Assembly: GCA_018971065.1 (NCBI GenBank)
Contig: JAGWVC010000013.1
Coordinates: 1-55,063, forward strand
Source of the DNA: Sphingomonadales bacterium
GTDB lineage: Bacteria > Pseudomonadota > Alphaproteobacteria > Sphingomonadales > Sphingomonadaceae
Reading direction: 5' to 3'
Length of the DNA stretch: 55,063 nt
Of the stretch, positions 1 to 6,958 are shown one piece after another. Each line of letters begins with the position of its first letter. The stretch's first letter is position 1. The notes below the pieces were generated by a model. The model saw only the letters and a program-made list of their open reading frames with translations. It was not told the DNA's origin and made no database searches. Position numbers and translations under genes: made by a program.

Positions 1-13
1 AACGAAACCGACT

Positions 14-442
14 CTAGCGCACTTCGTGGAATTCGTACTCGATGCGGGTGCCGTCGGGGCCAGGCAGCAGCTTGCCCTTGCCGATCGCCTGAACCGCGTT
101 CAGCCAGGCATAGCGCTCGTCGCCGGTCTCGAACGTGGCGCCGACCCGAACCCATAGCCCGTCCTCGCGATCGGCGAGATTCAGCCGGCCACCATACTGC
201 ATGTAGACCAGCGCGCCGTCGTCGGTGCGCAACGTCATGCGCACATCGACGATGGCGATCGCGCCGGTGCGCACCATCCAGTCCGCCGCCGCGTTTCCCG
301 CCAGTTCGGCGCGGATGCGTTCGCCGCTGGCGCGCACGGCGACAATCTCGCCGATGCTGCGCGCGCCTGCCGGGCCGGTGCCGACGTCCAGGTTCGCGCC
401 CACCTCAACCACGGCGTTGAACAGGGGAATCAGTTCGATCAT
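14..442 (-). CDS. DUF3237 family protein
   Basis: Protein of 142 residues that matches the DUF3237 pattern: a small beta-rich domain with the segments MIELIPLF near the start, DVRMTLRTDDGALVYMQY in the middle and EYEFHEVR at the end. The family has no proven reaction, but it is common in sphingomonad degradation islands. The start was placed at 442 because AGAGGAAA lies just upstream of that ATG; reading further upstream would run into the divergent promoter region. It is transcribed away from the SDR operon at 580, so the two probably share the 443-579 control region. Family call fairly sure, function unknown. Confidence 0.75.
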   Translation of the reverse strand: MIELIPLFNAVVEVGANLDVGTGPAGARSIGEIVAVRASGERIRAELAGNAAADWMVRTGAIAIVDVRMTLRTDDGALVYMQYGGRLNLADREDGLWVRVGATFETGDERYAWLNAVQAIGKGKLLPGPDGTRIEYEFHEVR

Positions 443-579
443 GCCGGCTTTCCTCTCACCCGGGGCGGGGTGACGGCTGATCGCCCGCACCCCGAAACAA
501 GTATTGCAACACTCCAATCCCATTTCATAGCGGCAATTTGCCGATTGACCACACACCGGCACAATGCTTGGAGACAACC
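443..579. promoter_or_regulatory. Divergent promoter region with a palindrome
   Basis: This gap separates the divergent DUF3237 and SDR genes and must hold promoters for both. It contains the odd-centred palindrome CGGCAATTTGCCG at 531-543 (six-base arms around one T), a possible operator. A GGAGA ribosome site follows at 570-574. No regulator gene is adjacent, so the binding protein, if any, is unknown. Confidence 0.35.
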
Positions 580-1332
580 ATGCTGTCTCTTGAAAATCGC
601 ACGTGCCTGGTCACCGGTGCCTCCTCGGGTCTCGGGGCACATTTTGTCCGCCTGCTGGTGGGGGCAGGCGCCCGCGTCGTGCTTGCCGCCCGTCGGCTCG
701 ATCGCATCGCCGCGTTGTCAGAAGAACTGGGAGCGAACGCGCTGGCGGTGGAAATGGATGTAACCAGCGAGGCATCGACCGTTGCCGCTTTCGATGCCGC
801 CGCAACGGCGTTCGGTCCGGTCGATACGGTCATCGCCAATGCCGGCATTTCCGTCCCCGGCCGCGCCGTCGAAATCCCCGAAGACGCCGTGAAAGCGTTG
901 ATCGGCACCAACGTGGTCGGCGTCTACCTGACCGCGCGCGAGGCTGCCCGCCGCATGATCGCCGCCGGTTGCCGCGAAAGCGGGCGGGGGCGCATCCTGC
1001 TGGTCGGCTCGATGGGTGCCGATAGCCCGATTGCCGGCGAGGCCGCCTATTGCGCCAGCAAGGCCGCGGTGGCCACGCTGGGCCGCAATCTCGCGCGCGA
1101 ATGGATTCGCCAGGGCATCTGCGTCAACGTCATCCAGCCCGGCTTCATCCTCACCGAAATGGCGGCTGACTGGTTCGGCAGCGCCGGCGGTGAAAAGCAG
1201 ATCGACGGTTTTCCCCGCCGCCGCCTCCAGCCGATCGAATCGCTCGACGCACCGGTGCTCTACTTCTGCTCGGACGCGGCGCGTTCGGCCACCGGCGCCA
1301 TCCTCACCATCGACGACGGACAGTCCTTATGA
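580..1332 (+). CDS. SDR family oxidoreductase
   Basis: Classical short-chain dehydrogenase/reductase of 250 residues, predicted to interconvert an alcohol and a ketone with NAD(P). Visible are the cofactor loop TGASSGLG (12-19), NAG (87-89), the catalytic serine in VGS (144), and Tyr157 and Lys161 in YCASK. The C-terminus has the usual DDG element. The start was set at 580 by the GGAGA at 570-574. It is the first gene of an operon with the acyl-CoA dehydrogenase and kinase genes; its stop codon overlaps the next start (ATGA) inside a 15-bp tandem repeat. Substrate unknown. Confidence 0.88.
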   Translation: MLSLENRTCLVTGASSGLGAHFVRLLVGAGARVVLAARRLDRIAALSEELGANALAVEMDVTSEASTVAAFDAAATAFGPVDTVIANAGISVPGRAVEIPEDAVKALIGTNVVGVYLTAREAARRMIAAGCRESGRGRILLVGSMGADSPIAGEAAYCASKAAVATLGRNLAREWIRQGICVNVIQPGFILTEMAADWFGSAGGEKQIDGFPRRRLQPIESLDAPVLYFCSDAARSATGAILTIDDGQSL

Positions 1333-1362
1333 ACTCTGGCCTTATGAACTCTGGCCTTATGA
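1326..1362 (+). repeat. 15-bp tandem repeat across a stop/start junction
   Basis: The unit CTTATGAACTCTGGC occurs at 1326-1340 and 1341-1355, followed by a partial copy at 1356-1362. Each copy carries TTATGA, which holds both a stop codon in the SDR frame and a start codon in the dehydrogenase frame. The unit length is a multiple of three, so copy-number change keeps both frames and only adds or removes MNSGL at the N-terminus of the downstream protein. Confidence 0.9.
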
Positions 1363-2546
1363 TCACCGGTCTCACCAACATTTCCCCCGAAGCGCTCGCC
1401 CTTGCCGACAAGGTGGAGGCGTTCGTCCGCACCGTGGTGATTCCTTACGAGCAGGACCCGCGCCGCGATCATCACGGCGCGCCGCTGGACGACATGGTGT
1501 TCGAGATGCGGGAGAAGGCGCGCGCCGCCGGGGTGCTGACCCCGCACATCCTGCCGGACGGTTCGCACCGCAGCCAGCGCGAGACCGCGGCGATCCTGAT
1601 CCGTTCGGGCCTGTCGCCGCTGGGGCCGCTGGCCTGCAACACCAATGCCCCCGACGAGGGCAACATGTACCTGATCGGCCATGTCGGCTCGCCCGAACTG
1701 AAGGACCGGTTCCTGACCAGGCTGCACGAGGGCCGCGCCCGCTCGGCCTTCCTGATGACCGAGCCGTGGGAGGATGGCGGCGCCGGCGCCGATCCGTCGA
1801 TGATGAAGACCACCTGCCGGCAGGACGGCAACCACTGGGTGGTCAACGGCCGCAAGTGCTTCATCACCGGCTATGAAGGCGCCGAAGTCGGCATCGTCAT
1901 GGCCAGGGCCGATGAGGGCGCGTGCATGTTCCTGGTGGACCTGCCCAACCCCGCGATCCGCATCGAGCATATCCCCAACACCATCGACAGCTCGATGCCC
2001 GGCGGCCACGCCACGCTGTCGATCGAGAACCTGCGCATCCCCGCCGACCAGATGCTGGGCCAGGCCGGCGAAGGCTTCAAGTACGCGCAGATCCGCCTCA
2101 GCCCGGCGCGCCTGTCGCACTGCATGCGCTGGCTGGGCGCCTGCATCCGCGCGCACGAGATCGCCACCGATTACGCCTGCCGCCGCGAGGCATTCGGCAA
2201 GCCGCTGATCGAGCATGAGGGCGTGGGCTTCAAGCTGGCCGACAACCGCATCCTGATCAAGCAGTGCGAACTGATGATCGACTGGTGCGCCTCGGTGCTC
2301 GACACCGGCAGCCTGGGCACCGTCGAAAGCAGCATGGCCAAGGCCTCGGTCTCCGAAAGCCTGATGACCATTGCCGACAACTGCGTGCAGGTGATGGGCG
2401 GCACCGGCGTGACCGACAAGACCATCGTCGAAATGGTGTTCCGCGAAATCCGCGCGTTCCGCATCTATGACGGCCCGACCGAGGTCCACAAGTGGAGCCT
2501 GGCCAAGAAGATCAAGCGCGAATGGAAGGAACGCCAGGGCCGATGA
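1329..2546 (+). CDS. Acyl-CoA dehydrogenase, ACAD10/11-LvaC-like
   Basis: FAD-dependent acyl-CoA dehydrogenase fold of 405 residues. TEPWEDGGAGAD is the flavin-contacting TEP segment, and AFGKPLIEHEGVGFKLAD is the typical central helix region. At the catalytic loop it reads YDGPTEVH with Asp (about 381) where ordinary members have Glu (YEGT); as recalled, ACAD10/11-type proteins have ADGPDEVH there. The following gene is an APH-type kinase, the same pairing as in the human ACAD10/11 fusions and bacterial LvaA/LvaC, which process 4-hydroxyacyl-CoAs through 4-phosphorylated intermediates. Three in-frame ATGs (1329, 1344, 1359) lie in the tandem repeat; the first overlaps the SDR stop and was chosen, but the third is also plausible. 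Confidence 0.88.
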   Translation: MNSGLMNSGLMITGLTNISPEALALADKVEAFVRTVVIPYEQDPRRDHHGAPLDDMVFEMREKARAAGVLTPHILPDGSHRSQRETAAILIRSGLSPLGPLACNTNAPDEGNMYLIGHVGSPELKDRFLTRLHEGRARSAFLMTEPWEDGGAGADPSMMKTTCRQDGNHWVVNGRKCFITGYEGAEVGIVMARADEGACMFLVDLPNPAIRIEHIPNTIDSSMPGGHATLSIENLRIPADQMLGQAGEGFKYAQIRLSPARLSHCMRWLGACIRAHEIATDYACRREAFGKPLIEHEGVGFKLADNRILIKQCELMIDWCASVLDTGSLGTVESSMAKASVSESLMTIADNCVQVMGGTGVTDKTIVEMVFREIRAFRIYDGPTEVHKWSLAKKIKREWKERQGR

Positions 2547-3601
2547 GCGGGCTGGCAGAAGCCAATTCCGGCACCACCCCGGTCCGCGAGGGCTATGCCT
2601 TCGACGAGGCGGCGCTGGCGCGCTGGCTGGCCGAGCACGCCGAGGGGTTCGCCGGGCCGCTGACGGTCGAGCAGTTCCGGGGCGGGCAATCAAACCCCAC
2701 TTACAAGCTGGTCACCCCCGGCCGCAGCTTCGTGCTGCGCCGCAAGCCGCCGGGCGCGCTGCTGCCCGGCGCCCATGCGGTCGAGCGCGAGGCGAAAGTG
2801 CTTACCGCGCTGGGCAAGGCCGGGTTCCCCGTCGCTCATGTCTACGGCCTGTGCGAGGATGCCGGCGTGATCGGCACCGCGTTCTACGTGATGGACATGG
2901 TCGAAGGCCGGGTGTTCTGGGATGCCACTTTCCCGGATGTGGCCCGCGAGGACCGTCCCGCCTACTTCGACGCGATGAACGCGACGATCGCGCAGCTTCA
3001 CGGCTTCGACCCCGCCGCGATCGGGCTGGCCGACTATGGCAAGCCCGGCAACTACTTCAGCCGCCAGATCGCGCGCTGGTCGCGCCAGTACCTCGAAGAC
3101 ATCGAGGCTGGCCGCGATCCCGACATGGACGCGATGGTGGCCTGGCTTCCCACCGCGATCCCCGACGGCGACGAATCGAGCGTGATCCACGGCGATTTCC
3201 GCTGCGACAACATGATCTTCCACCCCACCGAACCGCGCATCCTGGCGGTGCTGGACTGGGAACTGTCGACGCTGGGCCATCCGCTGGCCGATTTTGCCTA
3301 CCACGCGATGATGTACCGGATGCCGCCCGATATCGTCGCGGGCCTGAAGGACGCCGATCTGGCCGCGCTGAACATCCCCGGCGAGGCCGACTACATCGCC
3401 GCCTATTGCGCCCGCACCGGGCGCGACGGCATCCCCGGCTATCCGTTCCACATCGCGTTCAACCTGTGGCGGCTCGCCGCGATCTTCCACGGCATCAAGG
3501 GCCGCGTCCTGCGCGGCACCGCCGCCAACGCCCAGGCCCGCGAACGCGCCGAAGCCTTTCCCCGCCTCGCCCGCCTCGCCCGCGACGCCGCCGGAATCTG
3601 A
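2543..3601 (+). CDS. APH-family phosphotransferase, LvaA/ACAD11 kinase-like
   Basis: Aminoglycoside-phosphotransferase-fold kinase of 352 residues. It shows the catalytic loop HGDFRCDN (Asp218, Asn223) and the metal-binding LDWE (Asp238), followed by LSTLGHPLADFAY, typical of the ACAD10/11 kinase domain rather than of antibiotic kinases. The start overlaps the preceding dehydrogenase stop (ATGA), so the two are probably translated together and work on the same acyl-CoA. By family knowledge it may phosphorylate a 4-hydroxyacyl-CoA; this is an inference. No LvaB-like partner is visible nearby. Drug resistance is unlikely. Confidence 0.88.
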   Translation: MSGLAEANSGTTPVREGYAFDEAALARWLAEHAEGFAGPLTVEQFRGGQSNPTYKLVTPGRSFVLRRKPPGALLPGAHAVEREAKVLTALGKAGFPVAHVYGLCEDAGVIGTAFYVMDMVEGRVFWDATFPDVAREDRPAYFDAMNATIAQLHGFDPAAIGLADYGKPGNYFSRQIARWSRQYLEDIEAGRDPDMDAMVAWLPTAIPDGDESSVIHGDFRCDNMIFHPTEPRILAVLDWELSTLGHPLADFAYHAMMYRMPPDIVAGLKDADLAALNIPGEADYIAAYCARTGRDGIPGYPFHIAFNLWRLAAIFHGIKGRVLRGTAANAQARERAEAFPRLARLARDAAGI

Positions 3602-3630
3602 ATATCGGCACTACTGCCTGTTTTGCCCGA

Positions 3631-3673
3631 GTGATTTCAAGTGAAATGGAACATTTCACGCCCCGGAAATCAC
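3631..3673. terminator. Nested inverted repeat between convergent genes
   Basis: Outer arms GTGATTTC (3631-3638) and GAAATCAC (3666-3673) enclose inner arms GTGAAAT (3641-3647) and ATTTCAC (3653-3659) with loop GGAAC. It sits between the kinase gene ending at 3601 on the plus strand and the NTF2-like gene ending at 3681 on the minus strand, where a bidirectional terminator is expected. There is no clear T-run, so the termination role is inferred from position and hairpin only. Confidence 0.5.
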
Positions 3674-3680
3674 GGATGCT

Positions 3681-4112
3681 CTAGGCGGGCGCTCGCTCCA
3701 GCAGCGGGGGCGTCCCGCTACCGAACTTGTGGATCTTGACCACCGTCCGGGCGATCTTCCATTCCCCGTTCTCGCGGCGCAACGTGCGGAAATACCAGCC
3801 CATGTTCCAGCGCGCATCCGCACCACCGATGAACAGGTAGTTCTGCACCGTCTCGGCGCTGTCGCCATCAAGCGTGATCCGCTCCGGCCCGCCCAGATGG
3901 AGGCCCTCCGGCGCCTGGCTCAGCATCGCCCGCACCTCGTCCTTGCCGGTCAGAACCCGCCGATGAACCTCGTAGACGGTGTCCTGCGTGAACAGGTCCA
4001 TCCAGTCCTCGAAACTGTCCAGTTCCAGCCTCAGGCAGTATTCGGAATGCAGTGCCCGGATGGCCAGTTCGTCGGCCAGCCGTTTCATCACTTCGACTGA
4101 ATTCACGATCAT
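3681..4112 (-). CDS. NTF2-like / SnoaL-fold protein
   Basis: Protein of 143 residues with the cone-shaped NTF2-like fold pattern: an N-terminal helix with LADELAIRALHSEYCLRLE, the segment DLFTQDTVYEVHRR, and a C-terminal strand pair ending WKIARTVVKIHKFG. Relatives include ketosteroid isomerase, scytalone dehydratase and the small subunits of ring-hydroxylating dioxygenases; no dioxygenase large subunit is present here. GGAAAGGG lies directly before the chosen ATG at 4112; an internal ATG at 4088 is a possible alternative. It is divergent from the TonB receptor gene. Function unassigned. Confidence 0.78.
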   Translation of the reverse strand: MIVNSVEVMKRLADELAIRALHSEYCLRLELDSFEDWMDLFTQDTVYEVHRRVLTGKDEVRAMLSQAPEGLHLGGPERITLDGDSAETVQNYLFIGGADARWNMGWYFRTLRRENGEWKIARTVVKIHKFGSGTPPLLERAPA

Positions 4113-4309
4113 CCCTTTCCGATCGTCGGCAACGCCCGTTGCCTAATCCTAGGCGCCGGGGTGCCATAATGCCACACAAAAGCAGCAATTCTCCGGTCGG
4201 CAAAATTATTGCTTTGCACTTTGCCTGATGCATATCTACGCAGATGCCAGCTATCACTAGACCGGCAACGCGCTCAGCGCGTGCGGGGAAAATGGGAGGG
4301 ATTCCTGAT
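4113..4309. promoter_or_regulatory. Divergent promoter region, NTF2-like / TonB receptor
   Basis: A comparatively AT-rich gap holding the promoters of both flanking genes. It contains the inverted repeat GGCAAC-GCCC-GTTGCC (4128-4143) and a looser CGGCAA-AATTA-TTGC pair (4198-4212), both related to the palindrome in the 443-579 region. GGGAGGG at 4294-4300 is the receptor ribosome site. The operator role is a guess. Confidence 0.35.
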
Positions 4310-6814
4310 ATGAAGTTGACCACGAGTCGAATCACGCTGGCGCTGGCCCTTGGCGGCTGCCTTTCCGCTTCGCCGGCCTTCGCGCAGGCTGCGGTCAAGG
4401 ACGGCGGCGCCATGGACGAAATCATCGTCACCGCACAGAAGCGCGAACAGCGGCTGCAAGACGTGCCGGTGGCGGTCACTGCGGTCAACGAAGGCACCCT
4501 GCAGGTCAACCGCGTCACCAACGTGATGGACCTCAACGGTCTTGCCCCGGGCCTCTCCGCGCGGCAGAACGCCGGCAGCCTCGGTTCGCCCTCGTACACC
4601 ATGCGCGGCGTGTTCGCCTCGGCGTCGGCGGCCTCGCAGGACCGTGAAATTTCCAGCTACATCGACGGCGTCTATGTCGGCGGCACCCGCGGCGCGGTGT
4701 TCGACCTGCCCGATATCGAGCGCGTCGAAGTGCTGCGCGGCCCGCAGGGCACGCTGTTCGGCCGTAACGCCACCGCCGGCGCCGTCAGCGTCGTCACCCG
4801 CGACCCCAGCGGGCACCTCAAGTTCCGCCAGGAAGTTTCGGTCGGCAACATGTCGCAGTTGCGTACGCGCACGACGATCGACACGCCGAAAATGGGCATC
4901 TTCAGCGCCTACGTCACGTTCGTTCACGACGAATACCGGGGTGATGTGCGCAACCTCGGCGCCGGCACCGTTTTCGATCGCACCAGCCCCGTCCAGAACA
5001 TCGTCGGCAAGACCACGTCGCCCGAATGGCTTGGCAGCAAGAACGCCAACAACGTCTTCGCCGCGATCAAGATGGACCCGGGCGGCGACTTCACCGCCAC
5101 CTACAAGTTCGACTACTCGCACGCCGACAACACGCCGGAAGCGCGCGCCACCATCGTCATCAACCCCAACGACTTCGTCGGCGGCATGCTCACCAGGATC
5201 GTGGCCGCGCAGCCCGCCGGCGGTGGCAGCTTCGGTGCGGTGCCGTTCTTCCCCGACTACAAGCGCCCCGATGCGGTCAACAATGCCTGGACGATGCCCG
5301 GCTTCAACAAGTCGTCGGGCCACAACCTGACCATGAAGTGGCAGGCCACCGACAGCCTGTCGTTCAAGAACGTCGCCTCTTACCGCCAGACCGAAACGCT
5401 CGGCATCTCGTCGATCATGGGTCTGGACGGCCTGCAGTTCACCGCCGGCTCGGTGCTGCCTTACGCGCAGTTCGCCGCGATCAGCTATCTCGCGGGCCAG
5501 GGCGTGAACGTCGCCGATCCGGCGAACGCCGCGCTGGTCGGCGGCACCATCGGTGCCTTCGCCGGCAACTTCGGGCCGCTGGTCGGCCGCTACTTCGCCG
5601 GCTACGAAGGCCAGAGCTATGGCAAGTACTGGCAGGCCAGCGATGAAATGCAGGGCAACTACCAGTCGGAGAAGCTCACGCTCACCTTCGGCGGCATCTG
5701 GTTCCACTCGAAGGAAGTGTCGAGCGGCGTGCCCAACTTCGCCGCCAACGTCGCCTTCGCGCCCACCGCGCAGACGCTGACCCCCGGCAACGTCCAGCAG
5801 ACCGTCCAGCGCACCACCTCGCTCGCCGCCTATGCCCAGGCCGAATACCACCTGACCCGGCAGTTCGACGTGATCGCCGGCATGCGCGTGACCAGTGACA
5901 AGAAGTACAACGACTTCACCTTCGGCGGCACATACAATGCCGCATCGAACGCGATCACCGGCGCCACGCTGACCAGCACCACCTTCAAGAAGACCAAGCC
6001 CAGCTTCAACGTCGGCGTGAACTACAAGGCCAGCGATGACATCCTGGTCTATGCCAAGTTCTCCACCGCGTTCCTGTCGGGCGGCACCCAGGGCCCGCTC
6101 AGCTTCGCGCCGGAAACCGTGTCGTCGTGGGAAGCCGGGCTGAAGTCGGAATGGTTCGATCGCCACCTCCGCTTCAACGCCGCCCTGTTCCAGGCAACGT
6201 ACAAGCATGCGCAATCGGCGCAGAGCGGCGCGAACGTGATCGTCAACGGCCAGAGCCTGTCGAGCTACGGCGTCGTCGTCGTCGACAACGGCACCATCAA
6301 GGCCAAGGGCGTCGAACTCGAACTCGCCGCCTCGCCGGTCACCGGACTCAGCTTCGGCGCCTCGTTCAGCTACACCGACGTCAAGTGGTTGAGCCCCAGC
6401 CCCTACACCACGTCGAACGGCCTGCACCCGGCAGCACCCAGCGGCATCCCGGCCTATACCGGCGGGGTGAACGCGCAGTATGTAACCCCCGCACTGGTCG
6501 GCGGCACCACCGCGCTGTTCCGGATCGACGGTATCTATCAGGGCAAGTACCGCAACTCGCCGCTCACCGACCTCGGCACCACCAGCCCTGCCTTCGCGCC
6601 TTATCTCTACACCCCGGCGCGGTGGATCTGGAACGGCCGCGTTGCCCTGCGCGACATTCCGGTCGGCCCGCTCAAGGGCGAAATCGCGATCTGGGGTCGC
6701 AATCTCGCCAACAACCGCGATCCGAACTACGTGCTGATCTTCGGCACCATCCAGGCCGACGCGAGCTACCAGCGCGCCCGCACCTGGGGTGCCGATTTCT
6801 CGGTCCAGTTCTGA
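4310..6814 (+). CDS. TonB-dependent outer-membrane receptor
   Basis: Outer-membrane beta-barrel receptor of 834 residues that should import a ligand using TonB energy. A signal peptide ends near SPAFAQA (about residue 26). Right after it comes DEIIVTAQKREQRLQDVP, the TonB box and plug start typical of sphingomonad receptors. The plug shows VEVLRGPQGTLFGRN, and the barrel ends in the aromatic FSVQF at the C-terminus, a signature for BAM insertion. The start was set at 4310 by the GGGAGGG site. Its place beside acyl-CoA ligase, dehydrogenase and reductase genes suggests it imports the island's substrate. The gene ends at a strong terminator. Confidence 0.93.
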   Translation: MKLTTSRITLALALGGCLSASPAFAQAAVKDGGAMDEIIVTAQKREQRLQDVPVAVTAVNEGTLQVNRVTNVMDLNGLAPGLSARQNAGSLGSPSYTMRGVFASASAASQDREISSYIDGVYVGGTRGAVFDLPDIERVEVLRGPQGTLFGRNATAGAVSVVTRDPSGHLKFRQEVSVGNMSQLRTRTTIDTPKMGIFSAYVTFVHDEYRGDVRNLGAGTVFDRTSPVQNIVGKTTSPEWLGSKNANNVFAAIKMDPGGDFTATYKFDYSHADNTPEARATIVINPNDFVGGMLTRIVAAQPAGGGSFGAVPFFPDYKRPDAVNNAWTMPGFNKSSGHNLTMKWQATDSLSFKNVASYRQTETLGISSIMGLDGLQFTAGSVLPYAQFAAISYLAGQGVNVADPANAALVGGTIGAFAGNFGPLVGRYFAGYEGQSYGKYWQASDEMQGNYQSEKLTLTFGGIWFHSKEVSSGVPNFAANVAFAPTAQTLTPGNVQQTVQRTTSLAAYAQAEYHLTRQFDVIAGMRVTSDKKYNDFTFGGTYNAASNAITGATLTSTTFKKTKPSFNVGVNYKASDDILVYAKFSTAFLSGGTQGPLSFAPETVSSWEAGLKSEWFDRHLRFNAALFQATYKHAQSAQSGANVIVNGQSLSSYGVVVVDNGTIKAKGVELELAASPVTGLSFGASFSYTDVKWLSPSPYTTSNGLHPAAPSGIPAYTGGVNAQYVTPALVGGTTALFRIDGIYQGKYRNSPLTDLGTTSPAFAPYLYTPARWIWNGRVALRDIPVGPLKGEIAIWGRNLANNRDPNYVLIFGTIQADASYQRARTWGADFSVQF

Positions 6815-6836
6815 TCTTCGGACCATGCGAAACAGG

Positions 6837-6869
6837 GGGCGCCCACGGCCATGCCGGGGCGCCCTTTTT
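6837..6869 (+). terminator. Rho-independent terminator after the TonB receptor
   Basis: Perfect eight-base arms GGGCGCCC at 6837-6844 and 6857-6864, with an inner CGGC/GCCG stem around CAT, followed by TTTTT at 6865-6869. It separates the receptor transcript from the oxidoreductase gene that follows on the same strand. Confidence 0.9.
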
Positions 6870-6958
6870 CGTGGCGGCCTGATCGCAGACAAAGCGACAT
6901 ACAGCTTGTATCTTGAATGCCGGTCGTTAAACCTGCCGCGACCAGTCCAGGAGGTATC

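Noticed and set aside
1260..2693. Minus-strand open frame opposite the acyl-CoA dehydrogenase
   Set aside because: No recognisable motifs; the plus-strand dehydrogenase and kinase explain the codon pattern.
2543..3601. Aminoglycoside resistance kinase
   Set aside because: The APH fold is present, but the LSTLGHPLADFAY region and coupling to an acyl-CoA dehydrogenase fit the ACAD10/11-LvaA group, not drug resistance.
3681..4112. Ring-hydroxylating dioxygenase beta subunit
   Set aside because: The NTF2-like fold would allow it, but no Rieske alpha subunit, ferredoxin or reductase is nearby.
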